Positions 8,025-16,738 of a stretch of DNA of 39,335 bases are shown here, piece after piece. The DNA comes from Thermoplasmata archaeon (GTDB lineage: Archaea; Thermoplasmatota; Thermoplasmata; Thermoplasmatales; ARK-15), in the NCBI GenBank assembly GCA_023261755.1, contig JAGDXS010000022.1:1-39335 (forward strand), in the 5' to 3' direction. The notes under the pieces were generated by a model that saw nothing but the letters and a program-made list of their open reading frames with translations, made no database searches and was not told where the DNA came from. How positions within the stretch are numbered: position 1 is the stretch's first letter; every line of letters starts with the position of its first letter. The translations under genes and the position numbers were made by a program.

Positions 8025-8534
8025 ATGAAATTCACGGAAAGGAGTGAAATAAAAAGGTACAAGGAAAGGGCATCATATAATTTTGAAGATTTGAAATATT
8101 TATTGGAAAAGGTACAATTTTGCAATTTGTCATTTTGCTCTGACAATCAAGCATTTATAGTTCCATTGAACTTTGCCATGATGGATGATAAAATATACGT
8201 TCATGCTTCAAAAGAAAGCAGATTAGCTAGACAGCTCTCAGATGGAAAAAATGTTACATTGAGTTTTGTATTCTTGGAAAAAGTTGTAACGGATAATAAA
8301 TTATGCAATTATTCAATGGACTACTCATCAGCTGTAGTATTCGGAAAAGCAAATACAGTTAAAGATGATAAAGAAAAATTGAATTTCTTCATTGAACTGG
8401 GCAAGAAATTGGATCCTTTAAATTACAAAAATGTAATTCTTCCAGAAAAGAATGATCTTGATCAGGTAGCTGTTATTTCAATAGACATAGAAGAATTTTC
8501 ATTAAAATCTAGAATAGGCTTCAGAAACATTTAA
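8025..8534 (+). CDS. Pyridoxamine 5'-phosphate oxidase-like FMN-binding split-barrel protein
   Basis: The 169-residue protein has the pattern of the PNPOx-like flavin reductase/NimA group. YLLEKVQFCNLSF is the first strand, QAFIVPLNFAMMDDKIYVHA the core strands, and SRLARQLSDGKNVTLSFV the segment contacting the flavin phosphate. SSAVVFGKANTVKDDKEK follows, and the C-terminus VAVISIDIEEFSLKSRIG is typical of the family. Such proteins bind FMN, sometimes F420 or heme. The reaction cannot be named. No ribosome binding site precedes ATG. It is followed 26 bases later by the acylase gene, which seems to have its own TATA box. Confidence 0.82.
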   Translation: MKFTERSEIKRYKERASYNFEDLKYLLEKVQFCNLSFCSDNQAFIVPLNFAMMDDKIYVHASKESRLARQLSDGKNVTLSFVFLEKVVTDNKLCNYSMDYSSAVVFGKANTVKDDKEKLNFFIELGKKLDPLNYKNVILPEKNDLDQVAVISIDIEEFSLKSRIGFRNI

Positions 8535-8538
8535 ATTT
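8530..8538 (+). promoter_or_regulatory. TATA-like box for the penicillin-acylase-type gene
   Basis: TTTAAATTT overlaps the stop codon of the preceding gene and is centred about 27 bases before ATG 8561. No ribosome binding site lies between, so a leaderless transcript is likely. Confidence 0.45.
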
Positions 8539-8560
8539 GAAATTATAGATATGCTATATC

Positions 8561-11026
8561 ATGAAATGGCGTTGGATAATTTTACTTATAGTGATTTTGC
8601 TAATATTCTCCTATATTTCAATCAACTTTAACCTGCTGAATCCGGCAAATGGCGTATATGAGACAATAGATTATGCAAATTATACTTCTCAGAATTTGAA
8701 CGTACCTGGATTAATTTCTAACGTTCAGGTAATTTTAGATAATGCTGGTTTTGCGCACATTTATGCTAAAAATGATCATGATCTATTTCTTGCGCAAGGT
8801 TATTACATGGCCAGCATGCGCCTTTTCCAGATGGAAGTTCAATCATTGGCAGCAGCTGGGAACTTAAGCTCCTGGGTTGGAAGCGCGGGCATATCCTCTG
8901 ATCGAGCCATGTGGATTTTAGGCCTCCCTGAAAATGCAATGAAATTGGATCAGGCATATATGGAAAACTATCCAAATTATTATGGTGATATTCTTGCATT
9001 CAGCCAGGGAGTGAATGATTTTATTAATACTTCCCATATTCCATTGAATTTTAAATTGCTTGGAGTGAAGCCATTTTACTGGTCACCATTTTATACATTT
9101 GTCTGGGAAGAATACATGACTCTGATGCTCACTACCGGCATTTATGAACCCCTAGAATCTGCACTTTTCCTGAATGATTTCGGCTATGGAAACATTTCAC
9201 TTATCTGGCCATATTATCCTTACTTTACCCAGAATATAACAATGGTTCCTGGAGATGGTACTGTAAATGGTTTTAATTTAACGCAGCAAGGAATTTCACC
9301 CCAGTATTTATGGTCATTGGACTGGTATGGCCAGTGGGCAACTGGCATTAATGAAACATTCCTTAAAGGCCTGAATCCATTGATCATGTCTGCTTTAAAC
9401 AATATTTCAGACCCCTATATGATGCCTGAAATTAGGGGTCTTTATAACAGCATAGGAAGCAATAGCTGGATCATTACTTCAAATTATTCTTCATCTGGAT
9501 ATCCGATGCTTGCAAATGATCCCCATCTTTCCTTATTTGCACCATCTGTATGGATTCCCATGCAACTTGTGGACAATAATTACAATGTAACAGGATGGGC
9601 GCTTGCTGGTATACCTGGAATTCTCATTGGGCATACAAACAGGACAGCCTGGGGCCTCACAACGCCAGAAGGAAATTCAGCAAATGATTATTTGGAATTT
9701 CTCCATGGAAACGAATACCTTTATGGTAATACATGGCATGAAATGCAAATTGTCAATTACTCAATTTTAGGGAAAAGGTATTCTATATATTTAACAAACA
9801 ACGGCCCGTTAATATCTAGAATTGGAAATCTAGGCATAAGTGTTTCCTGGGTAGCTTCGAAGCCATCGTACATTCTAATTGCAGAATTATTGCTTGATCA
9901 GTCTAAAAATTATTCTGATATGATGAATGCTTTGAAATACTGGGGTTACCCTCCACAGAATTTTGCACTAGTTTCAACGCATTCGGCAGGTTACATTACA
10001 GCAGGTTGGTATCCATTAATAAATGAAACTTTACCTGATAACAAGAATGTCCAAGTCATCGGATCTAGAACTCTCTTGAATGGTAGTGATCCACGGTTCC
10101 AGTATGCTGGATACGTACCATATCAATATTTACCTCAGGATAAAAACCCTGAAATTGGTTATATGTTTGCACCTAATCAGCCTACAGTGGGAATGAATTA
10201 TCCATATCCATTCATAGGCGGATTCTGGGCATCAGGTGGAAGGGCTGAAACAATAAATGCATTCATAAAAGATCATAAAAATATGAATTTGGAAAATATG
10301 GTTGAACTTCAATCAAATGTTTCAGATTACTGGGCTTCTATGCTTTGCCCTTACATCTTGAATGCAATAAAAGGAATGAATATGAACAATAGTGAAAAAA
10401 TTGCATACAATTATCTGAGTGATTGGAATTACACAGCATATACAAATGGTATTGGAATCACTGTATACTGGTATACCCTATCTGAAATATACAACTTAAG
10501 CATTAATAAAATACTCTCAGAAAAAAATCTTTCTGGCCTTGAAGAACCATTTGAAAGTACTATTATTTTTCTCATACAGCATGATTATAACTCACCCTGG
10601 CTGGACAATAATTTTTCATCTCTAGCGAGAATTTCATTCATTAAGGCTGTTAATTTTCTATCCTCAAAGCTAGGGAAAAATGTTTCACAGTGGGAATGGG
10701 GTAAAGTTCATAGGGTGGAGATATCAAGCATACTTGGAATTTCTTCTCTTTCAATAGGGCCTATTCCATTCTATGGTGATGATCATACTGTTAGTGTAGG
10801 ATCTGTTCCATTTGATTTGCAGGTTCCTGAGCCAAATGTAACTGTTAGTTCATCCCTCAGGGAAATAGCAATCCCGGGCATGGGAATTTTCCTGGGTGTT
10901 TTCCCGGGTGGGCCGAGCGAGAATGTTCTTTCTTATTATTTCTCAAATCAATTACCAGTATGGTTAGACCATGAATACTACAACATGAACCAATGGAAGA
11001 AGGAGGTCGAATGGACATATGAATAA
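8561..11026 (+). CDS. Penicillin acylase-type Ntn hydrolase (peptidase family S45), membrane-anchored or secreted
   Basis: Family S45 proteins are made as a precursor that cleaves itself into alpha and beta chains, exposing a Ser nucleophile that hydrolyses amide bonds of acylated amines. Residues 4-20 form a hydrophobic signal or anchor, so the enzyme should face the outside. The alpha part includes AHIYAKNDHDLFLAQGYYMA (65-84) and MRLFQMEVQ. The processing site is GSNSW, with Ser300 as the predicted new N-terminus, followed by ANDPHLSLFAPSVW (318-331) and the TNRTAWGLT strand (359-367). At 821 residues it is normal precursor size. Many Asn-x-Ser/Thr sites suggest glycosylation. The natural substrate in archaea is not known; acyl-homoserine lactones or N-acyl amino acids are possible. 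The stop overlaps the next gene's start by eight bases. Confidence 0.93.
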   Translation: MKWRWIILLIVILLIFSYISINFNLLNPANGVYETIDYANYTSQNLNVPGLISNVQVILDNAGFAHIYAKNDHDLFLAQGYYMASMRLFQMEVQSLAAAGNLSSWVGSAGISSDRAMWILGLPENAMKLDQAYMENYPNYYGDILAFSQGVNDFINTSHIPLNFKLLGVKPFYWSPFYTFVWEEYMTLMLTTGIYEPLESALFLNDFGYGNISLIWPYYPYFTQNITMVPGDGTVNGFNLTQQGISPQYLWSLDWYGQWATGINETFLKGLNPLIMSALNNISDPYMMPEIRGLYNSIGSNSWIITSNYSSSGYPMLANDPHLSLFAPSVWIPMQLVDNNYNVTGWALAGIPGILIGHTNRTAWGLTTPEGNSANDYLEFLHGNEYLYGNTWHEMQIVNYSILGKRYSIYLTNNGPLISRIGNLGISVSWVASKPSYILIAELLLDQSKNYSDMMNALKYWGYPPQNFALVSTHSAGYITAGWYPLINETLPDNKNVQVIGSRTLLNGSDPRFQYAGYVPYQYLPQDKNPEIGYMFAPNQPTVGMNYPYPFIGGFWASGGRAETINAFIKDHKNMNLENMVELQSNVSDYWASMLCPYILNAIKGMNMNNSEKIAYNYLSDWNYTAYTNGIGITVYWYTLSEIYNLSINKILSEKNLSGLEEPFESTIIFLIQHDYNSPWLDNNFSSLARISFIKAVNFLSSKLGKNVSQWEWGKVHRVEISSILGISSLSIGPIPFYGDDHTVSVGSVPFDLQVPEPNVTVSSSLREIAIPGMGIFLGVFPGGPSENVLSYYFSNQLPVWLDHEYYNMNQWKKEVEWTYE

Positions 11027-11357
11027 ATCCATATTTGCAATAGTTTCAATTATTCTTTCCTACATTTTTGTTTTCTTCACGCCCTATGCTTTAACTGCAA
11101 TAATAGCTGCAATTCCACTATTTGTTTTCAAGCCAAAATTTTCTTCACTTTACGGATTTTTAATCGGATTCATTGTTCCATTGAGCATTTACATTATTTA
11201 TCCATTCAATTACATAGTGAAATTATCAAACATTATTGGATCATTAGTAGGCTTCCCATCAATCATTGTAATCATAATTTTCCCTCTTCTATATGGCATA
11301 ATTATGGCAATTTCATCTGCTATTTATTCAGGAATATATGAAAAAAGAAAATCTTAA
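11019..11357 (+). CDS. Small membrane protein coupled to the acylase
   Basis: This 112-residue protein has about four hydrophobic segments (about 4-22, 24-36, 43-62, 74-103) and a short basic C-terminus (YEKRKS). I do not recognise a family. Its ATG lies inside the end of the acylase gene (eight-base overlap), so the two are probably translated together. It may serve membrane insertion, processing or transport linked to the acylase, but that is inference from position only. Confidence 0.75.
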   Translation: MNKSIFAIVSIILSYIFVFFTPYALTAIIAAIPLFVFKPKFSSLYGFLIGFIVPLSIYIIYPFNYIVKLSNIIGSLVGFPSIIVIIIFPLLYGIIMAISSAIYSGIYEKRKS

Positions 11358-11393
11358 AAAAATTTATTCACCCGTATTTTTTACTTTTTAATT

Positions 11394-13169
11394 ATGGAAT
11401 ATAAAATACTCACAGATATTTATGAAAAGATAGAAAATACAACAAAAAGGTTAGAAATGACTGATTATTTGGTTGAATTATTAAAAAAAACTGATCCTGA
11501 AATCCTTGACAAGGTAATTTATTTGACTCAAGGTAAAATTTATCCAGATTTCATTGGCATAGAGCTAGGCATGGCTGACAAGCTCGCCATAAAGGCTATT
11601 TCTCAGGCATATGGTGTTACTCAAGATAAAATTGAAGAAATATACATTAAAACAGGCGATTTAGGAAAAGCAGCTGAAGAATTTGCAGGTAAAAAGAAAC
11701 AGAAGACGCTCTTTACATTTGAAGAAGCATCATTAACGATTGAGAAAGTTTATGATAATTTTGTTAAGATTGCAGAATCCACTGGTGAGAAAAGCCAGGA
11801 AAAGAAGATAACCTATCTCGAGGAACTTTTAAACAAAGCTGATCCAGTGGAAGCGAGATACATAGTAAGAACAGTATCGGGAAAATTAAGGCTAGGCATA
11901 GCAGATGCCACCATCCTTGATGCAATGGCTGTCGCGTTTAGTGAAAATAAAGAAAATAGAATCTATGTTGAAAGGGCTTACAACATTCATCCTGACCTTG
12001 GATTCATTGCAAAGGAACTTGCTTCAAAGGGAATTGAAAAAATAAAGGATATAAAGGTAACCCCTGGAATTCCTGTTAGATCAATGCTTGCGGAAAGGCT
12101 TCCAACGCTGGATGAAATTCTAGATAAAATGGGAGGAAAATGCGCATTTGAATACAAATATGATGGCCTTAGGATTCAGAGCCACATAACAAGGGATAAA
12201 AAATTCATATTTTCTAGAAGACTTGAAAATCTAACAAGCCAATTTCCTGACATTATAGAATCTATTTCAAAAGTTCTAGGTAACAATGAAGCAATACTCG
12301 ATGGTGAAGGTGTTCCAGTAAATGTTGAAACTGGAGAACTATTGCCCTTCCAGGCGGTGTCACACAGGAGGGGAAGAAAGTACGATGTGGAAAAGGCAAT
12401 GGAAGAAATTCCTGTTGTTTTATTCCTTTTTGATATAATTTATTTGAATGGTGAAGATTTAACGAACAGGCCGTATCCTGAAAGGAGGAAAATACTTGAG
12501 AATTTGGTTAAAGAAACTGATAGGGTGAAATTAGCAACAAGAATAGTTTCAGATGATAAGGATGAGATAAAAAGATTCTTCGAAAAAGCAATAGAAAGCG
12601 GTTGTGAAGGCCTGGTTGCAAAAAGCATAGGTGAGGATTCAATTTACAGGGCAGGGGCGAGGGAATTTCTCTGGATAAAGTTCAAGAGGGATTACCAAGC
12701 AGAGCTTTCTGATACCCTGGATTTGGTAATTGTTGGTGCATTTGCAGGCCATGGATCAAGAACTGGCACGTACGGCGCACTTCTCATGGCTGCCTACGAT
12801 GAAGATAATGATATGTTCGTAACAGTATGCAAGCTTGGAACTGGATTCACAGAAGATCAATTGAACCAGTTTCCAAGGATACTTGAAAATTATTTAATGG
12901 ACCACAAGCATCCAAGGGTAAATTCACAAATTGAACCAGACTACTGGTTTGAACCATATGTTGTTCTTGAAATTATAGGTGCAGAATTAACTCTAAGCCC
13001 ATCACACACCTGCTGCATGGACATTGTTGAAAAGGGATCCGGAATCTCAATAAGGTTCCCGAGGTTCACAGGTAGAATTAGAACAGACAAAAAACCTGAT
13101 GAGGCAACAACAGCAAAAGAAATACTTGAACTCTACAGAAGCCAGAAGAAGAAACTTGTTACAGAATGA
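11394..13169 (+). CDS. lig: ATP-dependent DNA ligase
   Basis: The enzyme seals nicks in replication and repair by adenylating its active-site lysine. The 591 residues match archaeal/eukaryotic ligase I: N-terminal DNA-binding domain (1-235), adenylation domain and C-terminal OB domain. Motif I is EYKYDGLR with K255. Motif III is in the LFDIIYLNGEDLT region. Motif IV is the EGLVAKS segment, and motif V is FLWIKFKRDY. The C-terminal SIRFPRFTGRIRTDKKP matches the OB-domain end. It starts at ATG 11394 with AATTTATT about 29 bases upstream and no ribosome binding site, so it is probably leaderless with its own promoter. It ends against a convergent small gene, with no intervening base. Confidence 0.97.
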   Translation: MEYKILTDIYEKIENTTKRLEMTDYLVELLKKTDPEILDKVIYLTQGKIYPDFIGIELGMADKLAIKAISQAYGVTQDKIEEIYIKTGDLGKAAEEFAGKKKQKTLFTFEEASLTIEKVYDNFVKIAESTGEKSQEKKITYLEELLNKADPVEARYIVRTVSGKLRLGIADATILDAMAVAFSENKENRIYVERAYNIHPDLGFIAKELASKGIEKIKDIKVTPGIPVRSMLAERLPTLDEILDKMGGKCAFEYKYDGLRIQSHITRDKKFIFSRRLENLTSQFPDIIESISKVLGNNEAILDGEGVPVNVETGELLPFQAVSHRRGRKYDVEKAMEEIPVVLFLFDIIYLNGEDLTNRPYPERRKILENLVKETDRVKLATRIVSDDKDEIKRFFEKAIESGCEGLVAKSIGEDSIYRAGAREFLWIKFKRDYQAELSDTLDLVIVGAFAGHGSRTGTYGALLMAAYDEDNDMFVTVCKLGTGFTEDQLNQFPRILENYLMDHKHPRVNSQIEPDYWFEPYVVLEIIGAELTLSPSHTCCMDIVEKGSGISIRFPRFTGRIRTDKKPDEATTAKEILELYRSQKKKLVTE

Positions 13170-13409
13170 TCATAGATAAATTAGATCCTCATTTTCTAAA
13201 TAAGTTCTATAAAATTTGCAATCCAATTTTTTGCCATCGCAATCGAAAGTGCCTAGCTTCTTGCAATAACCGTTCCTGTAATAGGCGCACAATCCCTCTG
13301 GAACAGGAAATTTTCCATAGAATTTGCACCTTTCACCTATGCACTTGAATCCCCTATAAAGGCCATGGCAAATGCCATTTTCATCCTCAAATGCACATCT
13401 CATCATCAT
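13170..13409 (-). CDS. Small cysteine-rich protein (8 Cys), probable metal binder
   Basis: The 79-residue protein has Cys at 5, 14, 23, 28, 41, 49, 57 and 64, often followed by aromatic or basic residues (ERCKFYG, GLCAYY, GYCKK, LDCKFYR). This suggests two zinc sites or an iron-sulfur cluster, but I do not recognise the family. Three ATG codons in a row at the start leave the exact initiation site open (13409, 13406 or 13403). It is convergent with DNA ligase, the two stops touching. The regular Cys spacing argues for a real gene rather than a chance frame. A 60-codon frame on the opposite strand here is less convincing. Confidence 0.75.
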   Translation of the reverse strand: MMMRCAFEDENGICHGLYRGFKCIGERCKFYGKFPVPEGLCAYYRNGYCKKLGTFDCDGKKLDCKFYRTYLENEDLIYL

Positions 13410-13476
13410 AATAATTTAAGTTTGATTTAAATATTTATCTGAAAAAGTTTTTCTATAATGAAATTATTGATTTACC

Positions 13477-13908
13477 ATGCAAAAAGGATCTCTTGCAAGA
13501 ACTTTAGTATATTTAGGAATTGTATTGCTTGTCATATGGTATTTTATTCTAAGCATTACCATATTTAATTCTCATACACAAAGCAATATTTATATGATCT
13601 ATTTTTGGATACCCTTTGTTTTATCTTTTGTTCTAATGATTTCTGGAGCAATACTCATCAGAAAAATTTGGAAAGAGGCAGTTGGAAAGGTTTTCAAGGT
13701 TGAAAAAGTCAAAATGGATGGAAATGCACTGATAAGGTATGCTGGATTAAAAATACTCATTATTTCATCGGATAAATTGGATGTGAATGATTTTGTTAGA
13801 ATAGAAAGGGTTGGGCCTAGGCAAGGCAGATATGGACCTTATTTCATGATTGCAAAAAAGCTTGATCCAAGTGATCCAGATTACCCTGTAGATCAAAATA
13901 ATTTTTAA
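13477..13908 (+). CDS. Two-TM membrane protein with a small soluble C-terminal domain
   Basis: Hydrophobic segments at about 9-30 and 40-62 are followed by an 80-residue soluble part rich in beta-strand residues (VGKVFKVEKVKMDGNALI, KILIISSDKLDVNDFVRIERV). That layout is reminiscent of NfeD-type OB domains behind membrane helices, but the match is weak and I do not assign it. Residues GPRQGRYGPYFMIAKK give a conserved-looking Gly/Arg/Tyr patch. It lies 23 bases before argS in the same direction and may be cotranscribed, though argS seems to have its own TATA-like box. Confidence 0.7.
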   Translation: MQKGSLARTLVYLGIVLLVIWYFILSITIFNSHTQSNIYMIYFWIPFVLSFVLMISGAILIRKIWKEAVGKVFKVEKVKMDGNALIRYAGLKILIISSDKLDVNDFVRIERVGPRQGRYGPYFMIAKKLDPSDPDYPVDQNNF

Positions 13909-13931
13909 CTTGGATGCACTTAATGTAAAAT

Positions 13932-15617
13932 ATGTTTGAACTTGCGAATGTAAAAAAAAGTATAGAAAAGGAACTTGAAAGAATAATTCAAAATAAATTT
14001 TCAATAAATATTAAAGTTACTTTGGAAACGCCCCCTGAAGGCATGGGCGATTTTGCATTTCCCATGTTCGATCTTTTAAAATTACTGAAAAAGTCACCAA
14101 TAGAAGTAGGTAAACAGATCATTGATTCATTGGATTTAGACTCTATTAAAAAAATTGAAATTTCAGGTGCTTATCTTAATTTTCATGTTAATTTCCTTCC
14201 ACTTTCTGATTCATTCATAAGGGAATTAAAAGAAAAAGGGAAGGAATCTTTGAATTTTCCTAAAAAAAATAAAAAGGTCATTTTGGAACATACAAGTGCG
14301 AATCCAACTGGGCCATTGCATGTGGGTAGAGGGAGAAATCCAATAATAGGTGATACACTAAGAAGATTATTAAAAAAATATGGTTATGATGTTGAAACGC
14401 ATTACTATGTAAATGATGCCGGCAGGCAGAGCGCTATACTTATTTACGGTGTCGAAAATTTAAAAATAGAGACAAATGAAAAAAAAGAGGACCATGCTTT
14501 AGTTCTTTTTTATCAGAAAGCGAATGAACTCCTTGAAAATGATCAAGAAGTATCAAAAAAAATTGAGGAAATAATGATGGATATAGAAAGGGGTGATGAG
14601 GAAAGAATAAAAAGAAACAGGGAAATATTATTAAAGGTTCTGAACGGAATAAAGGAAACTTTAAAAATGATAAATGTTGAATTTGACATCTTTTACTGGG
14701 AAACGGATCTTATAATTCAAGGCCAGGTAAAAAAAGTAATTGATTCATTAAGAAGTGAAATGAAAGAAGAGAATGGTGCGTACTATATTGAGATAGATAA
14801 AGATGGTAAAAATGAAAAGGTCTTTCTAATAAGGAATGATGGTACATCACTTTATTTTACAAGGGACATAGCATACCATCTTTTGAAATCAGAAAGGGGA
14901 GATTTAATAATTAATGTCCTTGGTGAAGATCACAAGCCTCACGCTGAACTTTTGCAGAATGTACTTAAAAAAATTAAAAATGGTATAGAAATAAAAAATG
15001 TATTCTATTCATTTGTCAGCCTCCCAGAGGGAAGAATGAGCACAAGAAAGGGTAGAGTTGTTTACTTAGATGATCTTCTTGAAGAGTCTAGGGAAAAGGC
15101 AAAGGAAGAAATTCTAAAGAGAAGAAATATAAGCGATGAAAAATTGAATGATCTTTCAGAGAAAATTGGGTTTAGCGCTGTGAGATACAACATCCTAAAA
15201 ATACAAAATGAAAAGCAGCTCGTTTTTAAATGGAATGATGCATTGAACTTTGAAGGCGATTCTTCACCATTTTTGCAATATTCCTATGCAAGGGCAAATA
15301 GCATCCTGAAAAAACAGCCATGGTCAGGGTCCTTCTCATCAGAATACATAATGGAAAAGGCTGAAATTTCTCTTATAAAGCAAATTCTCCTCTATCCTGA
15401 TGTAATTGAAAATGCATCAGAAAATTTGAAGCCTTATAAAATTGCAAAATATGCATACGATTTGGCTTCAATATTCAACATATTTTATACAGAATGCCCT
15501 GTGTTGAAAGAAAATTATGAAATAAGAGAGAACAGATTGGGTCTTGTGTTTGCTTTCAAAACAATCATGGAAGATTTATTGGAAACAATGGGCATTGACC
15601 ATCCCGAGGAAATTTAG
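13932..15617 (+). CDS. argS: Arginyl-tRNA synthetase
   Basis: This class I synthetase charges tRNA-Arg. The N-terminal Arg-tRNA-synthetase domain (1-100) recognises the D loop. The ATP-binding signature TSANPTGPLHVGRGR contains HVGR (130-133), the HIGH equivalent. The second signature is GRMSTRKGRVV (Met at about 369), the KMSKS equivalent. NVLGEDHKPHAELLQNVL is typical, and the DALRxQ-type C-terminal domain contains SPFLQYSYARANSIL. At 561 residues it is normal archaeal size. The start fits the family N-terminus, with TTTTTAACTT about 29 bases upstream. It overlaps tail-to-tail by four bases with the minus-strand kinase-like gene. Confidence 0.97.
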   Translation: MFELANVKKSIEKELERIIQNKFSINIKVTLETPPEGMGDFAFPMFDLLKLLKKSPIEVGKQIIDSLDLDSIKKIEISGAYLNFHVNFLPLSDSFIRELKEKGKESLNFPKKNKKVILEHTSANPTGPLHVGRGRNPIIGDTLRRLLKKYGYDVETHYYVNDAGRQSAILIYGVENLKIETNEKKEDHALVLFYQKANELLENDQEVSKKIEEIMMDIERGDEERIKRNREILLKVLNGIKETLKMINVEFDIFYWETDLIIQGQVKKVIDSLRSEMKEENGAYYIEIDKDGKNEKVFLIRNDGTSLYFTRDIAYHLLKSERGDLIINVLGEDHKPHAELLQNVLKKIKNGIEIKNVFYSFVSLPEGRMSTRKGRVVYLDDLLEESREKAKEEILKRRNISDEKLNDLSEKIGFSAVRYNILKIQNEKQLVFKWNDALNFEGDSSPFLQYSYARANSILKKQPWSGSFSSEYIMEKAEISLIKQILLYPDVIENASENLKPYKIAKYAYDLASIFNIFYTECPVLKENYEIRENRLGLVFAFKTIMEDLLETMGIDHPEEI

Positions 15618-16738
15618 GCAGAGAGAACTTTTACCATTTTTATTCTTCCATAACCGTAAATCACCCTATGGTAGCTTACAAATTTCTCTGCCAATTTTTC
15701 ATTCAAATCAACAAGGAGGTTGTTTATTCCAGAGAGCTTCAATGGTGTAGCTAAGATTATCAAATCATCTTTTGTAAATTTTTCAAGAACTTTTTCTGTG
15801 AGCTGTAAATTACCCCTACCGATGATGAAACCTTGATTACCTATGGGTGTTAAAACAATTTTTACCTTTTCATACTTTTCCATTAGGTTTAGGATCATCT
15901 TTTCATTCAGATCCTTCATAATTATTTGGCCATTATACAAGGCATCAAATCCCAAAAGTGTTGATTCAACATTCAGGATTTCATTAATTTTTTTCACGGT
16001 TGTTCCAGGACCCAGAAGGTAAAGAACATCCCTTTCCATGTTATCTATGAAGAATTCAGCTATTCCCTGCTTGTCCTCCTCCTCTTCTGTGGAATATATT
16101 TCAGCTTTACTATTCTGTACATATTCAGGCACGTATGGAACTAGTGCATAGCCGAACAATTTTATTGAAAGCTTATTCTGCCTGTAAAGATCTTCATCTA
16201 TATCCATGACTTCCCTTTCCTGAACAAGTGCCTTTCCTGATAAAAATAGCTTCAATATTTCAGATCCAGATTTTGGTGAAGATGCAAAAACAGCGGAGTA
16301 CATCTTAACACCACTTGGTATACCTAATATGGGATTTTTTCTGTCAACTGCATTTAGAATATCCCTAGCTGTACCATCACCACCAACGAAAATAATTATG
16401 TCCGCATTTTTCATACTTTTTGCGCATTCTATGGTATCTTCCCTTGTTGTATTTAATTTTGGCTCATGCACTATTTGATAATTTACTAGTTTAATTTCTT
16501 TTATTATATTTTCACCCATTTCATTTCCGCAGGTAATTATTAAATGATCTTTTAAAAAATTGATTGAATTTTGAAGAAATTCCATGGCCCTTGAAGGTGC
16601 AACAGGCTTAGCTCCCAATTTTATTGCCTCATTATAAAGATTATCAGTGCCCTTTAATCCTACACTTCCTCCCATGCCAGCGATTGGATTTACTATAAAA
16701 CCAATTTTCATATTTTTCTTTAATGCATTAATGTTCAT
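15614..16738 (-). CDS. ATP-NAD kinase-like protein (COG3199-type)
   Basis: The family is predicted to phosphorylate NAD or a related metabolite from ATP or polyphosphate. Visible signatures are IGFIVNPIAGMGGSVGLKG (12-30), DIIIFVGGDGTARDI with G119-T123, the NAD/diacylglycerol-kinase phosphate loop, and GIPSGVKMYSAVFA. The C-terminal half carries PIGNQGFIIGRGN and PLKLSGINNLLVD. The first ATG (16738) overlaps the upstream gene by 11 bases. ATG 16711 would give MKIGFIVNP, closer to the usual N-terminus, and neither has a clear ribosome binding site. It is the last gene of a three-gene overlapping unit behind an aldolase and an amidotransferase-like protein. This differs from classical short NadK, so the substrate is uncertain. 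Confidence 0.85.
   Translation of the reverse strand: MNINALKKNMKIGFIVNPIAGMGGSVGLKGTDNLYNEAIKLGAKPVAPSRAMEFLQNSINFLKDHLIITCGNEMGENIIKEIKLVNYQIVHEPKLNTTREDTIECAKSMKNADIIIFVGGDGTARDILNAVDRKNPILGIPSGVKMYSAVFASSPKSGSEILKLFLSGKALVQEREVMDIDEDLYRQNKLSIKLFGYALVPYVPEYVQNSKAEIYSTEEEEDKQGIAEFFIDNMERDVLYLLGPGTTVKKINEILNVESTLLGFDALYNGQIIMKDLNEKMILNLMEKYEKVKIVLTPIGNQGFIIGRGNLQLTEKVLEKFTKDDLIILATPLKLSGINNLLVDLNEKLAEKFVSYHRVIYGYGRIKMVKVLSA

Noticed and set aside
13166-13348. A 60-codon plus-strand frame right after DNA ligase
   Set aside because: It is antisense to the 8-Cys protein, whose regular Cys spacing is the better coding signal; the plus frame's own cysteines just mirror it.
13932-15617. Possible T-box-like or tRNA-linked control of argS because a tRNA-Arg is also in the window
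   Set aside because: The tRNA is 23 kb away, T-boxes are bacterial, and the argS leader is too short for such a structure.
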